DNA from: Mactra quadrangularis
Lineage: Eukaryota > Mollusca > Bivalvia > Venerida > Mactridae
Assembly: GCA_025267735.1 (NCBI GenBank)
Contig: CM046299.1
Coordinates: 27,629,327-27,693,326, forward strand
Length of the DNA stretch: 64,000 bases
Direction of reading: 5' to 3'
In this document: in pieces, positions 51,652 to 63,674 of the stretch
Layout of the letters: each line of letters begins with the position of its first letter
Numbering within the stretch: the first letter of the stretch is position 1
Notes under the pieces: model-generated
Seen by the model: only the letters and a program-made list of their open reading frames with translations
Told to the model about the DNA's origin: nothing
Database searches by the model: none
Translations under genes and position numbers: made by a program

Positions 51652-54600
51652 TTATTAATTAAAACGTTAAAACATTCAAAGAACTATTTTATTTAATTAG
51701 CTTACAAATTGTTGTAGAACGACTGTATAAAAAGATTAACTATTAAAATAGATAAAACAATTATACAAATTAATGCATGGGCATTTTAGTAAATAAAGCG
51801 GCAGACGAAATAAAAGAATAGTTATCGTCGGCTTAACGAGTACGATGAGGTTTGAATATTGTTTCAAAACTTTTCATTTAAATTTAAAGCTTTAAAACAA
51901 TAAAAAGGCATATCCAAATTAACGGATGGTCAATTGATAAATTCACATGGTACATAATCCTCATTTCTAACATAATTTGACCATCAAATTTGTTTCAATC
52001 ATTATTCTCGTTTCAACTGATTGTATTGTATACAAAATATCACCTTTAAAGTTGTGAAGCATTATCTGTTAATTTACAATTCTTGCACAATGGACAATGT
52101 AATTTATGTTTAAAAAAACATTTGTTTATAAATAATTTGATTAATCCCCTGAAGTGTCTTGAAATCTATATAACTATGATGGTGACCTATGATCTTATCT
52201 TATCTCACTGATCACAACATGGGGTCACGGCTGTACAAGTAAATTGTATTATCGCAAAACTGATGTATCTACGATCAGTGCTATATGACTGTATCATTAC
52301 GCGAAAATCTTGATGGGTCTAAAAGTTGTGTATGAAGAAGGAACTATTATCAGTCACATTTGAATATATTAACCATTAACTAAATTATCAATTTGAAAAT
52401 ACAGAACATCTACCTAACTTTATCATTATCGGTTTCCGGTGTATTAATTTGATACTTTAGTAACAAATACAGTTCTTTTGAATTTTACTTACGAGAAAAT
52501 ATGTGTTGTTTCATGACGCAACTGAATCGATGCGCAGCCATTAGTATTATCCACGCTTATTATAAGGACCTTGCATGTTTAATACATGTAGCAACTATTT
52601 TGACACCTTGAACCATCTGACATGACTGGCGATAACGAAATAATAAGATAACTGTGTTTTTATTCTTGTAGTTATAATTATAACATTGTAGTGATAATTA
52701 CTCTATCTAATCAATTACAGATTAAGAAACCAGAAGAAACACATTTATTTCCTTGTTGTCAGAAATGTTCATGTGAAGATGATTGTCAACATTTTGGTAA
52801 TTGTTGTCCTGACAAGATATTGAAACCTGGTGTTGATATAAAGTATCATTGTGTTGATTTTGGTAAATATCTTAATAAACCAAGAGGTCTTGCTGCCTAC
52901 AATGGACTGGTATATCGTATGGTTGATGATTGTCCATCTGCAGTTATATCTTCTTTATATCCGAAATGTTTTATATATGAGGATTTAGAAGATTATGTTG
53001 TGGTTTCTGATCCAATTACTGACCGAGTGTACAAAAATAAACACTGTGCTTTATGTAATGGCGTCAAAGAGTATACATAATGGAAACTCCTTTCTAACTG
53101 TAAGTCTACATTCGACGAACCAACTGCCTCACGTTCTGAAATATATTCATATATTGCGAGTAATTGTAGTCTAACCCCTTGGCCACATAGATTGACTGAT
53201 GGCCTATCTTTTGCATGTAAGCCAGCTGCACGAGTCGAGACATGTAACTCTACTGGTATATGGAAACAACAAGATGATGCAATACAAGAAGCTTGCGAAA
53301 CAGAAAATCAGTATGTCAACAATGTAGTTTACAAAGTATTACGCGGTTTTATTATTTCATTTGAAAACGCATATTGTGAATTGTGTAATTTACGTAAAGA
53401 TGAAAGTTTGCCAACACTTTGTGATTTGGAATCTGTATTCGGATTCCGTAGAGGGATATCAGGGATTTCAGTTTTGATCAACATTGTAAAAGATGATGTT
53501 GACGCCCACCGTACAGAGAGATCATGTAATCAGAGACAACTATGGGATCCTTACCATGTAAGTATATGTAATTGGTGATTTATCTACGTTATACCAATAA
53601 TAACTGTTGTATTTATGCATTGTGAATTAGAAACTAGACTGCTAAATACAGTCCGATATTGTTCACAATCGGACAATTTTTTTATGCGTAGGAGTAAATT
53701 AAACTAACTGCATATCGTTGCGCTAAATCTGACTGTCCAAAACGGAATGTAATAGCCCGCGACATTTCATCGTTACATCGAGTTTGAATGTTGTGGTTTT
53801 TGAGACCTGGGTTGTCTAGTTCCCAGTCGTTCTGTGATGGGTACACAGTACCCAACTCCTACCAAATTGACCATTGTCAGAAAAATATTAATCTGAGCTT
53901 GAACTACCTTATTATAATAATTACACGTTTCCCTTGACATCAAATTGTGAATTTCCGTATACGTGTTTACGATTTTCAACAACCTATAGTCCTAATTTAA
54001 TGAAGATTTACAGTCTATTTTTGTCAACATTTGTGAATCGCTCTTTATCGGAAGCTTCTGGCAAAAATCGACGATACGCAAGTTTGAAATACATGTACTT
54101 TTAATATATATTTGGCATAAACCTATCACATCGTCATCCATGCGGTGGCGCATAGGATAGTAAGGTAAATATTTTGTAGAAAGCGGGTTAAATTGGTTCG
54201 AACCTCATCAGATTTCTTTTTTTTGTTTTACAAAATGAAACGAGTAAAAAAGAATAAAAATTCAAAACATTATTTTATTTCAATAAAGAATGTGATAAAA
54301 GCAGCAAAAATGATAAAAAGATAAGAACCCAAATGATGCTTGAATGTATCAATTTAGATCATTACATATATTAAAAGTCTATATGAATGATTTTATTTTT
54401 AAATTAATCTGAAAGTCGAGTTATCATCGCATTGATAGTGGCGATTTTTGGGACCCTTTCTTTGTATGGATGTAGATATTTCTTGGGCTTGGTAATGGGA
54501 TGAACGTGTCCCCTATGTCCCGGATAAACCCAGGTTTGCCACATTTTACTATACTTAAAATTATCCTTTTTTTCAAACTCTCAGCAGAAGTTTATGACAG

Positions 54601-54743
54601 ACAGCAGTCCAAACTTAACTATATTTCATTGCAATCCTATTTTATTATGCTTTATTTTATCGTTATTGACTAAAGTTTCAGAAGAGGTGTATTTATTTTA
54701 ACTGTCCACCATTAACAATATTTCATTGTGACCCTTTTCCATT

Positions 54744-54812
54744 CATTCTCGTATCCAGAGCCCAGTAGGATTCTTAATACTAGCATCCCACTAGACTCTG
54801 AGTACGAGAATG
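54744..54812. mobile_element. Short palindromic element (CATTCTCGTA ends)
   Basis: 69 bp from CATTCTCGTATCCAGAGCCC to GACTCTGAGTACGAGAATG, with inverted ends. A related fragment lies at 38759-38799. It sits in the intron 40 bp before exon 3 of the somatomedin-B-like gene. Confidence 0.7.
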
Positions 54813-55050
54813 TTTTTCATTATGCTTTACTTTATTGTCTTAATTTTCAGAAGAAGTGTATCGATTTCAGCTGTCCACCATTAACTATATTTCGTCGAGA
54901 CATACATGAATGTGAAGATATTTTCATTGCTTTGCCTGGAAATTCCTATGCAATAGTGTTGGACATCACAGCCAATATTGACAGCTACGTTTGGGTGGAA
55001 GAAGATGTGGCTATTATCGATCGTGGTATAACGAAATTGATACAGAATCT

Positions 55051-55142
55051 ATTTGGACGAGTACACAGCTTGAAAAGTCATATTGGACGAGCCGATAAAC
55101 GACACCAATATGACTTTTCAAGCTGTGTTCGAGTCCAAATAT
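55051..55142 (+). repeat. Hairpin-forming inverted duplication inside coding exon 3
   Basis: Arms of about 36 bp (ATTTGGAC...CACAGCTTGAAAAGTCATAT and its inverse) surround an 18-bp loop, with about three mismatches. It encodes the last ~30 residues before the stop. Confidence 0.92.
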
Positions 55143-55168
55143 ATTCCGTCTTGCACTGTAAAATGTAA

Positions 55169-55913
55169 AATAACCTTTGCATTATATATCTTACGTTTTC
55201 TTTGAAATAATCATCATCGTTAAAGAGTAAAATCGAAAATCAGACTAGCATCGTTTAGTACACATGTACCCAACTGTCCTATACGAAAATGATGTATATT
55301 TTTGCATCCATCTATTATAACAACCCAATAGCTATTCCTTGCTGTTCTATCATTAGCCGGCCCATTTTGTGTGTGTTTTTTGGATGTGTGGGCCTTAATA
55401 CTGTCCACAGTGACCATGTACAATTTTTATTTGCACCAGTCACGATTTCCACGTGCATTTCATGGATTTCATAGATTCGCGGTTTAACGCATAGGATAGA
55501 TAACTTTCGAAAAAGTGACTACGCAGTAATAATTGATATATAGTCAATAGCAGATTTACAAAAATATGCTCTGATTGTATTGTTTAAGAATGAAATATAG
55601 AATTCATATCATGTTTGTTTTATTTTTTATGAAACGAAAAATTGATTTTCAGAAAGCTGATGTTACAACGTTACAACTTCTTTTTCGTATTTTGTTATGT
55701 TATGCAACTTATCTTCAACTTTGATTAGAAATATCATCAAATTTTCGATAAATTTGAGAAAGAAACTTTAAAAATCACGGATGATTGAGTTGCAATAGTT
55801 ATTACCCTTAAATAAGGGATTTGTGTTTTCAAAAGTTAATAAATGAAGTGCTTATAAGTGTATTTTTATTTAGTAGCCCTACTGCACATAGTTAAGGCCG
55901 ACATTGAGGTATA
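55169..55913. other. No gene recognised
   Basis: AT-rich sequence. The expected continuation of the somatomedin-B-like receptor (GAIN or seven-helix exons) is not seen here or further downstream. Confidence 0.5.
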
Positions 55914-56057
55914 TAGTTCGTTTTTTCTCAACTGTCAAAACATGAATAATTTCACGGTGACTTCGTGCTCTTTGTCTAACACTCGTGGTATTGAGGTAGT
56001 GTGAAATCATTCACCGTGAAATTATTCAATCTTTGACAATTGAGAAAAAACGAACTA
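55914..56057. mobile_element. Palindromic MITE family P, copy 2
   Basis: TAGTTCGTTTTTTCTCAACT ... AGTTGAGAAAAAACGAACTA-type inverted ends (one arm reads CAATTGAG). Flanked by TA. It is highly similar to 7195-7337, with a few extra bases in the loop (CTCTTTG). Confidence 0.9.
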
Positions 56058-56174
56058 TACCGTGGTATATACTGTAGTATTTAGTAAATAACCGCGGTAT
56101 ACCGTGGTATAAATTTCCTGGCGGTACCCAGCTCTACATTAAGGTCACATAGACAATCTAACCAATGATGAACT

Positions 56175-57112
56175 GAAAAACCATGGACGTTATCTATGTT
56201 TCTGTACCAACTCAATAATGCCATAGACGCTATCTATGTTTCTGTTCCATATCAATAATGCCATGGACGCTATATATGTTTCTGTTCCATATCAATAATG
56301 CCATGGGCGCTATATATGTTTCTGTTCCATATCAATAATGCCATGGACGCTATATATGTTTCTGTTCCATATCAATAATGCCATGGACGCTATATATGTT
56401 TCTGTTCCATATCAATAATGCCATGGACGCTATCTATTTTTCTGTTCCATATAGATAAGGCCATGAGTGCTATATATGTTTCTGTTCCGTATCAATAATG
56501 CCATGAGTGCTATCCATATTTCTGTTCCGTATCAATAATGCCATAGACGCTATCTATGTTTCTGTTCAATATCAACAAGTAAATCTGTGAGGTAATGCTC
56601 ACTAGTGATACCCCCGCAAAAATCTAAAAATATGTGAAAAACAGGAGGTAGATGAGCAAGGAGCATGAAATAGCTTTACACCACATGGGACTATGGGATG
56701 AAGCAATATGCAAAGTATTAGGCTGCTGCATGTTATAGTTGCTGAGAAAACTGCGACGGAAATTTTGTAACGGACGGACGAACGGACAAGGGTAAAACAG
56801 TATACCCCCCTCTTCTTCGAAGCGGGGGTATAATAATGCCATGGACGCTATCTATGTTTCTGTTCCATATCAATAATGTCATGGACGCTATCTATGTTTC
56901 TGTTCTATATTAATAATACTATGGATGCTATCTATGTTTCTGTTCCATATCAATAATGCCATGAGTGTTATCTATTTTTCTGTTCCATATCAATAATACC
57001 ATAGATGCTTTCTATGTTTTTATTCCATATCCATAATGCCAAGGATGCTTTCTATGTTTCTGTTCCATATCAATAATATCATGGATGCTATCTTTGTCTC
57101 TGCTTTGTGCCG
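56175..57112. repeat. 40-bp minisatellite, about 17 units, interrupted
   Basis: Unit ATGCCATGGACGCTATCTAT then GTTTCTGTTCCATATCAATA. The array is split by an insertion at 56577-56832. Confidence 0.95.
56577..56832. mobile_element. Insertion in the 40-bp minisatellite
   Basis: The array stops at ATCAA and resumes at TAATGCC. Within the insert, ATACCCCCGC (56608) and GCGGGGGTAT (ending 56831) are inverted, and GGACGGACGAACGGACAAG lies near the right end. It is probably a short dispersed element with those TIRs. The ~30 bp left of the first TIR is not array sequence either, so the exact left border is unsure. Confidence 0.65.
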
Positions 57113-57631
57113 ATTATGTCTATATATATATTTCCCATCCACTGATTTTTAAGATGAGCTTTTGAAAAGCTCATAGTAAGCTCACTGTCATAGTTGTCTG
57201 GGTTCTTTCCAGTTTATATTATTAATCAAGTTTTTGTCTTGACTTGGTTGCCCCATATTGTAAGGTGATATGGATAAAAGGAGGAGGTGGTGATAGAGAG
57301 AACATTCAGACTCACAGGGCAGATAAATTGTGCATGTTCTGTGGTATATAGTATGTGTGCCCGTAACTTACAAACCTAGCACTCTCTCAAGACATCTCTT
57401 GGGCTATATAGGGCTCACAAATAATACATTGTTGTATATTTACATGCATTAATTTCTGATTTGTTCTCGTCAGCTGCTTTGGTGAACTTCTTGCTGAAAC
57501 TACTATCAATTTTTTTTTGGGGGGGGGGGGGGTTCCAGTAAAAAATTCTATTTTCCTGGACAGAATGCCCAGTGCTAAGAAAAGTTTGTGGTTAAGACTG
57601 GTTTCACAGCACCACTATAAGGAAGTCTTTT

Positions 57632-57912
57632 TTATTGGGCTTAACGCCGTGTCAACACAAATTAGATCATTTTAGGGAGTCCAGCTCACCTAACCTAGCA
57701 TTCCTGGACCTTTGTCTATAACCAGAACTCGCCTACCCTTCCACAAGGACGGAAACTTCTCCATATATCTTATTAATAGAGGAAAATTGACATTATTGTC
57801 AGATTTTTATGGTAGGGTATAACCTCCCCGAGTGGGATTCAAACCTAAACGCACTTCTGGACACTTGATTCGAAATCCAGGAGTGCTAACAACAGCGCTA
57901 CTGACCCTGGTT
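57632..57912 (-). mobile_element. SINE family B, full length, diverged
   Basis: The tail GGCTTAACGCCGTGTCAACA, body CCTAACCTAGCATTCCTGGA and degenerate inverted head GAGTGGGATTCAAACCTAAA. Confidence 0.83.
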
Positions 57913-60900
57913 CGAAGAAGTCAAGTAATAATAAAGTTTAAAGTAAATTAGTCATGGTTTCAACATAATCATAATTTATTGCACAAGTTTTTTTGAAAGA
58001 CTGTACACGTCTACATGTATATAACCAGTGATTTCATATTACCGAGTTCTGCAACCATATGTTTGTATCTTTATTTTTTCCGTCGTAGCTATACATTACT
58101 GACTAAAACAGGCTGAACATATTTACTTGTATCACTCAGAATCTAAAATTATGAGCCGATACATTTCTTCCATGCAAGTTGATGATATTTCTGACTTCAT
58201 TATTGTTATACTTCATTCAAATGTCCGTAGCACATGCATTAGCTCCACTGATTTAAATATTAGATCAACGATACCCGTACCTTGATACAGGTAACTTGTT
58301 ACAAAGTTTAGAAGTACTGTAATGTACTGACAGTTGGAACATTTAGCAATAACAATTCATCAGAAGTCAAAAATAAATATGACTAGGTGGTGAAAAATAG
58401 GACTCAATATGACTAAGCTAAGATAAATGCACAAATTGATGTTGATTCAAAATTAAATCACCAAGAAACACATGTGGAAATTTAGGAAAAGTTTCGCTCT
58501 GCTTAAAATATCATGTATTTAGAGCCATCCAAGATTACCTTAACACTCGAATAAACTATTTTATCATAAAATCAATCAAATTTCAAATGAAGCATTGGTG
58601 CATTATCAAAAGAGCAAAGCTAATTGTGAATGGCATAGTTCATATCCATCTTTTACTTGTAATACTCTATAACAGATTGGGCATCCTATCAGCCACATTT
58701 ACAACAATAAAATTTAAGACACAGCAGGTAAATATATATGGTTGCTCATCCCTCTAAAATCACCGGTTAAAATAAATATTTTACTTAAAATACAAACCTT
58801 CATGATCATAAAAATCCATATAACAAAAAAGTCTACATAAAAAGCATTGAAATTTGTGAATCTATAAAGTGATATAAAAACTACAAAAATTACAGATATT
58901 AAGATAACACAGTATAACACAACAGTAAAAAATATATATTTTACATATTTTAAGATAAATACACAATGTATTTAATTAAACTTCATTTCACAATAATAAA
59001 AAGCAATCATATTATATAAGCTAAGTTTTATGCTATTGCAGGCTATCCAACTTAATACATTGATTTATTATATTGAATTTATTACTCCTGGTTATAAAGC
59101 TATTGGTATCTATATTAGACATTCCGAAAAGTGTTTTGACGTTACTGGACATTCGGTCTTAGGAGAATCACTCGACCAAATCAGGTTTTACTGGACCAGA
59201 AGAAGTCATCAAAATATGTTATAACATTACTGTTTCCTTGTTGCTACTCAGTCATTATTTTAACTTTTAACTGAAGACAAACACAAATTAGTACACTAAT
59301 TACTGAGAAATATGATAAAATGACCGATAGTTGTTCTCTTTTTAATTTATAAATGAAATTTAACTGGACTTTTTCCTGAACCGAATGGGAATTTACTGGT
59401 CAGGTCCGTTGAACCAGCACTTTTCGGAATGTCTGATCTATATATCAATTTCCCAGTGGAGTCTCAACTTAGTTAAATGTTTACCTAATGAATGACCCAA
59501 AATAATTTTACTGTTCTAGCAGTCTCCCATTTACAAAATTATTGATAAAATAAAAAAATACAGTAAATTTCTTGCAAAGGAAAATTTGAAGCCCTTCTGT
59601 GGTACCCGTGCTGTGAAAACCCGGTCATGTAAAATATATAAACAAAGTTCAGATCTGGAACATTACAAGATCATTATGTGAAATACTTAACAAAAATAAT
59701 TCTAAATGTAAAAACAAATCCTTAAAATCAAATCTGATCCTTAAAACAAAAACTAGTGTACAACCTAAAAACAAAAGGTCGTACCAAGGTAAATCAAGGT
59801 ATATACAGATTTAGAATACCAGAATTCCATGAATTTCCCCGATTCTTCTCAGTTTTTCATGATACAACAGAAACACTAACAGAACCCAAAATAAGAACAG
59901 TCATATTTTTTATTACACATATTTCTTTTTCATACTGCAGCTGCTGATAATTGTTGTTCATTTTTATACCGAAGTGTGAATTGTACTCAATATTTTAAGT
60001 AGCAAATAATGTTTGAATTTATGTTTTTCATTCGTATTTTTGGTTGAAATCAAAATAGACATAAAATAGGTATTTTTAATGACACAATAAATTTTTGCAA
60101 AATGTTTTGTAATTTTACATGACTTTTCCATGATATTTTTCCTAATTCAAAATTTCTTGATTTTTCCAGAAAGTCTCATTTTCCATGACTCTTCAGCATG
60201 AAACCTGTAAACGGCTAAAGGATTGTAACTTACATGGGATGCCTACCACTCCCCCTTCCTCCCAAAAAAGATTTCAATATTTTGTTACTTTGGAAAACTT
60301 ACAATAGTATTAAGAGCCTAGACACGATTCCTATCGGTATCTCAGAACCTGTGGCTTGAACACCGGTACGTTGCACAATGGAATGATTAACTTAAAAATA
60401 TAGTACAATACATTAAACATAGAATTTATTTTCTATTTTTGTCTTCGGCTGTAAATCGCTTTTTATCGGAAACTTTTGGCAAATAGACGCATTTAACAGT
60501 TAATTTTGTTTTCATATGAATAAATACTTCGAAACTGTTCCACAATATTGCCGACAAGTTTCTCCGTAAAGGATTGTGTCCAAAATTAAAAGTACAATAA
60601 CATGCCATTTTTACAAAATTAATGTATACTAGTCATATAGGCTGTTATTATACACGTGTACGATCATATACTCGCATACGGAAACTCACAATTAATTGTA
60701 AGTGAAACGTGTAATTATTATAATAAGGTAGTTCAAGCTCAGGTTAATTCTGTCGGACTATAACAACATCTTTATAAGAACATGTAATATAAATATACAG
60801 TGCCCAGTTTGGGGACAAAGTTTTACTAAAATTCTTCAATTTCAATGATCGATTTTGTAGAACATTAATTTTTTAATACATTTAGTATGGCGAGTGATAA

Positions 60901-60923
60901 AATAAAAACAACTTTTTTTTATT
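57913..60923. other. Gene-poor stretch with repeat fragments
   Basis: About 58200-58340 has weak family F similarity. 59100-59450 has inverted blocks AGACATTCCGAAAAGTG / CACTTTTCGGAATGTCT, suggesting a TIR element of ~340 bp. 60578-60765 repeats part of the LU gene intron 1. Short frames here are not convincing. Confidence 0.55.
59100..59450. mobile_element. Probable TIR element
   Basis: GATATATAGATCAGACATTC-type right end (inverted) faces ATCTATATTAGACATTCCGA at the left. Both are followed by a further inverted block around ACTGGACCAG / GGTCAGGTCC. No transposase frame. Confidence 0.6.
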
Positions 60924-61214
60924 TATTTATTGGAGTTGTCATCACCGTGTCAACACAATTTTATTAGGTCATTTTACGGCGTCCAGCGCACCTAACCTAG
61001 CTTTCCTGGACCATTGTCTATAACCAGTACTTACCTACCCTTCCACTAGGCCGGAAACTTCTCCATATTATCTAATCAATGGAGGAAAATCGACATTATT
61101 GTCAAATTTTCATGGAAGGGTATAACCTCCCCGAGTGGGATTCGAACCCCCACCCCCTCGGGCACGAGTATCCAAATCCCGGCGCGCTACCAACTGCGCT
61201 ATCGACCCGGGTTG
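60924..61214 (-). mobile_element. SINE family B, full length
   Basis: Clean copy: tail CACCGTGTCAACACAATTTT, body GGCGTCCAGCGCACCTAACC, head inverse GAGTGGGATTCGAACCCCCA ... CAACTGCGCTATCGACCCGG. Confidence 0.9.
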
Positions 61215-62197
61215 AACTTTTTTTAATACATCACTTTATAAAAGATTCAACATCTGACATCCCAAAACCTCCAAAATTATGATCAATGTAATTCTGTTCC
61301 CTAATTCAGTCTTTCAGCTACTTTTATCGTCTCCGCTATAAATAGAACCTTAACGAAACAAAAAATGTAATGTGGAAACCAAATTAAAGCTGGATTTAAA
61401 AACATTAACACAAAAATTACAAAGGAAAATTTTCCATAATTAAGCCAGGTAGAGTTGTGGTTACTTTCTAATTCTGTTCATCACATGGTATGTTATCATT
61501 ATATGAAGTTTATTAAGTTCTGACAATAAATGGCAGAGATATATGCTAAATTGAAAACTTTAACACAACTGTTAACGACACCAATTGCCCGCCCGCGCGT
61601 GTTTGGCTCACTTATTAGCCGATTTTTTTCACTGAAAAATCCGGCTAAAAATTGAAAACTAAAAAGCATTAAAAGATAAAAGATCATCAGATTGTTGATA
61701 AGACTGACAAAGTGAAAGTATCTTCAAACTTTTGGTGGGCACTGGAGATATAAAAATACAGCAAATTGACACCAAGTTTGAATGACTGCTCTAAAGTTAA
61801 ACTCCACTAACACAATTATCAGATTCTAAACAGATGAGTTTTACTCCACTATATTTCAGCTACAGTAGATCTAAGGTTGTCATTTTCAAGTCATGTTCAT
61901 TTGAAGTAAAACTTGCATACAGTAACCACAAAGAGTTAAATGTGTTGCATTCATGATTTTTTTCATTTATCACAAACCATACTTTAAAAATACTTATATT
62001 ATAATTTAGCAAAACTAATCATCAAATATCACGAATTGTAGTAAATTTCTTTTGTCTCCAAATTTTTGGTGGGTACTGTACATGCATGCAGTAATGTCAT
62101 TAGGGGTCATGTTCAGACATGAAAATCAATACTGAACCTTTAGATCATAAATCATAGGGGGAGTAAACATAAGATACAGTATATAACATTTATTGTA
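61215..62197. other. No gene recognised
   Basis: AT-rich sequence without a credible exon. ACTTTTGGTGGGCACTG (61728) and a similar TTTTTGGTGGGTACTG (62063) recur locally. Confidence 0.5.
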
Positions 62198-62377
62198 ATT
62201 TTTATTCAACTGTCAGTGGCACCTACATTAACCCCGCTGATTATGATACTCAATATTCCTTTGATAATACACATACATAGAAATGGATAACTACTTTTAT
62301 CAGTGGTGAGCACTAAAGTACTGCATTGAGTATTTAAATCAGCAGGATAAATGTATTGGTCACAACAGTTGAATAAA
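62198..62377. mobile_element. TIR repeat family F, copy 3 (best preserved)
   Basis: TTTATTCAACTGTCAGTGGC ... and GTCACAACAGTTGAATAAAG form ~50-bp inverted ends with CCGCTGATT / AATCAGCAGG inside. Confidence 0.8.
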
Positions 62378-62949
62378 GTTTAACACTATATTTACATAAG
62401 ATCTAATTTAATGAGATTGCTTCTCTACTAAAGTCCGTTTCAAACAATGATTTTTCTATCGTTAATCCATTTTACACAAATCATTCTAACATTATGTATA
62501 AATGATCATTTAAAAAACTTATATGCATGTAATGTCAATTCATTAATTCCTGCTCGGCATTTCTATGTAAAAACGGATTCATATTGCACTATTGCAATAC
62601 GGTTTTTACCTTATTGTTACGCTGCTAATTGAGACTACAAAAAAAAATTCTAAGTAAAAGTTATATCACAAATATAATTATCTTAAATATTCACTATAAA
62701 TACAGTACTTCTTTGTGTACACTTATAAATAAATACATAACAGACAAGGTAAAAGACTATATAAATATTGGCACTTGTGAATTACGCTTTACTACATGGC
62801 ACATTATTTCTACGTTGTTGTTGCTGCTGATGTTGTTCTTGCTGTACACTATAAACACGTCGGTCATCAGGTGGACATGTGACACCATCATGCTAAATAT
62901 AGTAAAAAAAAGTAGAATTTGTTAAGTGTAATGCAATGCAATTGCTTGA

Positions 62950-63250
62950 ATTTGTTGGGTTTAACGGCGTAGCAACCCAATGTATATGTCATATTATGGC
63001 AGTCAGTTAACCTACTCACTGTTCCTGAAAAGGCTAAATCTCTAGATTTAGCTCTAAACCAACTACTAAGCACATACTTTTGTCAGTGACTGACAACTGA
63101 CCTACATTATTAAGAATTATTGGTAGGAGGTAAATGGCTGTAGAAATAATTTCATGACCAAGCTCCACAAAAGTATGCCCCGTCTGGGAATCAAACCCAC
63201 GACCCCTATATCAGTAGACTTGCGTGCTACCAACTGAGCTAGTCGGACAG
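62950..63250 (-). mobile_element. SINE family A, full length
   Basis: The tail GGGTTTAACGGCGTAGCAAC, body CAGTGACTGACAACTGACCT, CATGACCAAGCTCCACAAAA, and inverted head GGGAATCAAACCCACGACCC ... CAACTGAGCTAGTCGG. Confidence 0.9.
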
Positions 63251-63674
63251 CTGTTATAGTTTGAGGACAACCCTATGGTTTAATAGAATAAGTTTATACT
63301 TAAGCTCAGTCATTTGCCGGTGTATACCTTCAAGACGACTAATTTAACAAACTACAAGGGCTGTACTTGCTTTCCACACACTAGTATCAAGCCGCAACAC
63401 TAGGTCTAAACTATCACCGAGAATATGACCCGAGTGTGGCAAATTGACTCTAGTGTGTACTCTTCATTTCATGGCAAGTGAACAAGAGAATGACAAATAA
63501 AGATCTACCAGATCCAAAATAGTATTTATTAAAAAATCTTGTTCATAAGAGGTGTTTGAAATAGAATGTATATGTCTATTATATTTGCAAGCTGAGTGTT
63601 ACTATTTTGATAAAAGGGCTTTAACTATATTCAACCCTTATAATGGCAACATAAGAAAGAGTATAAAAACCAAC

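Larger units (their letters stand above)
51060..55168 (+). pseudogene. Somatomedin-B-like ectodomain gene, three exons, with a premature stop
   Basis: Exon 1 (51060-51191) is a signal peptide (MWNMLFFLTVNWFIISF...VDA) plus SLCPYNDFC. Exon 2 (52721-53557) begins with a Cys cluster CCQKCSCEDDCQHFGNCCPD, like a somatomedin-B knot. It continues with CALCNG and CELCN motifs to LWDPYH. Exon 3 (54851-55168) has KKCIDFSCPPLTIFRRDI and ECEDIFIALPGNSYAIVLDI. All joints are phase 0 with consensus sites. TAA at 53078-53080 interrupts exon 2, yet the frame stays open for 159 codons after it, so the stop is recent or a sequencing error. This Cys pattern is seen in N-terminal regions of large molluscan adhesion/methuselah-type GPCRs. 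No seven-helix part is found downstream, so the gene is truncated or a secreted relative. Confidence 0.65.

Noticed and set aside
62629..62925. 98-codon frame with a hydrophobic stretch, possible missing receptor helix
   Set aside because: Sequence is AT-rich low-complexity; no seven-helix pattern, and it lies far from the somatomedin-B-like exons with SINEs and TIR elements between.
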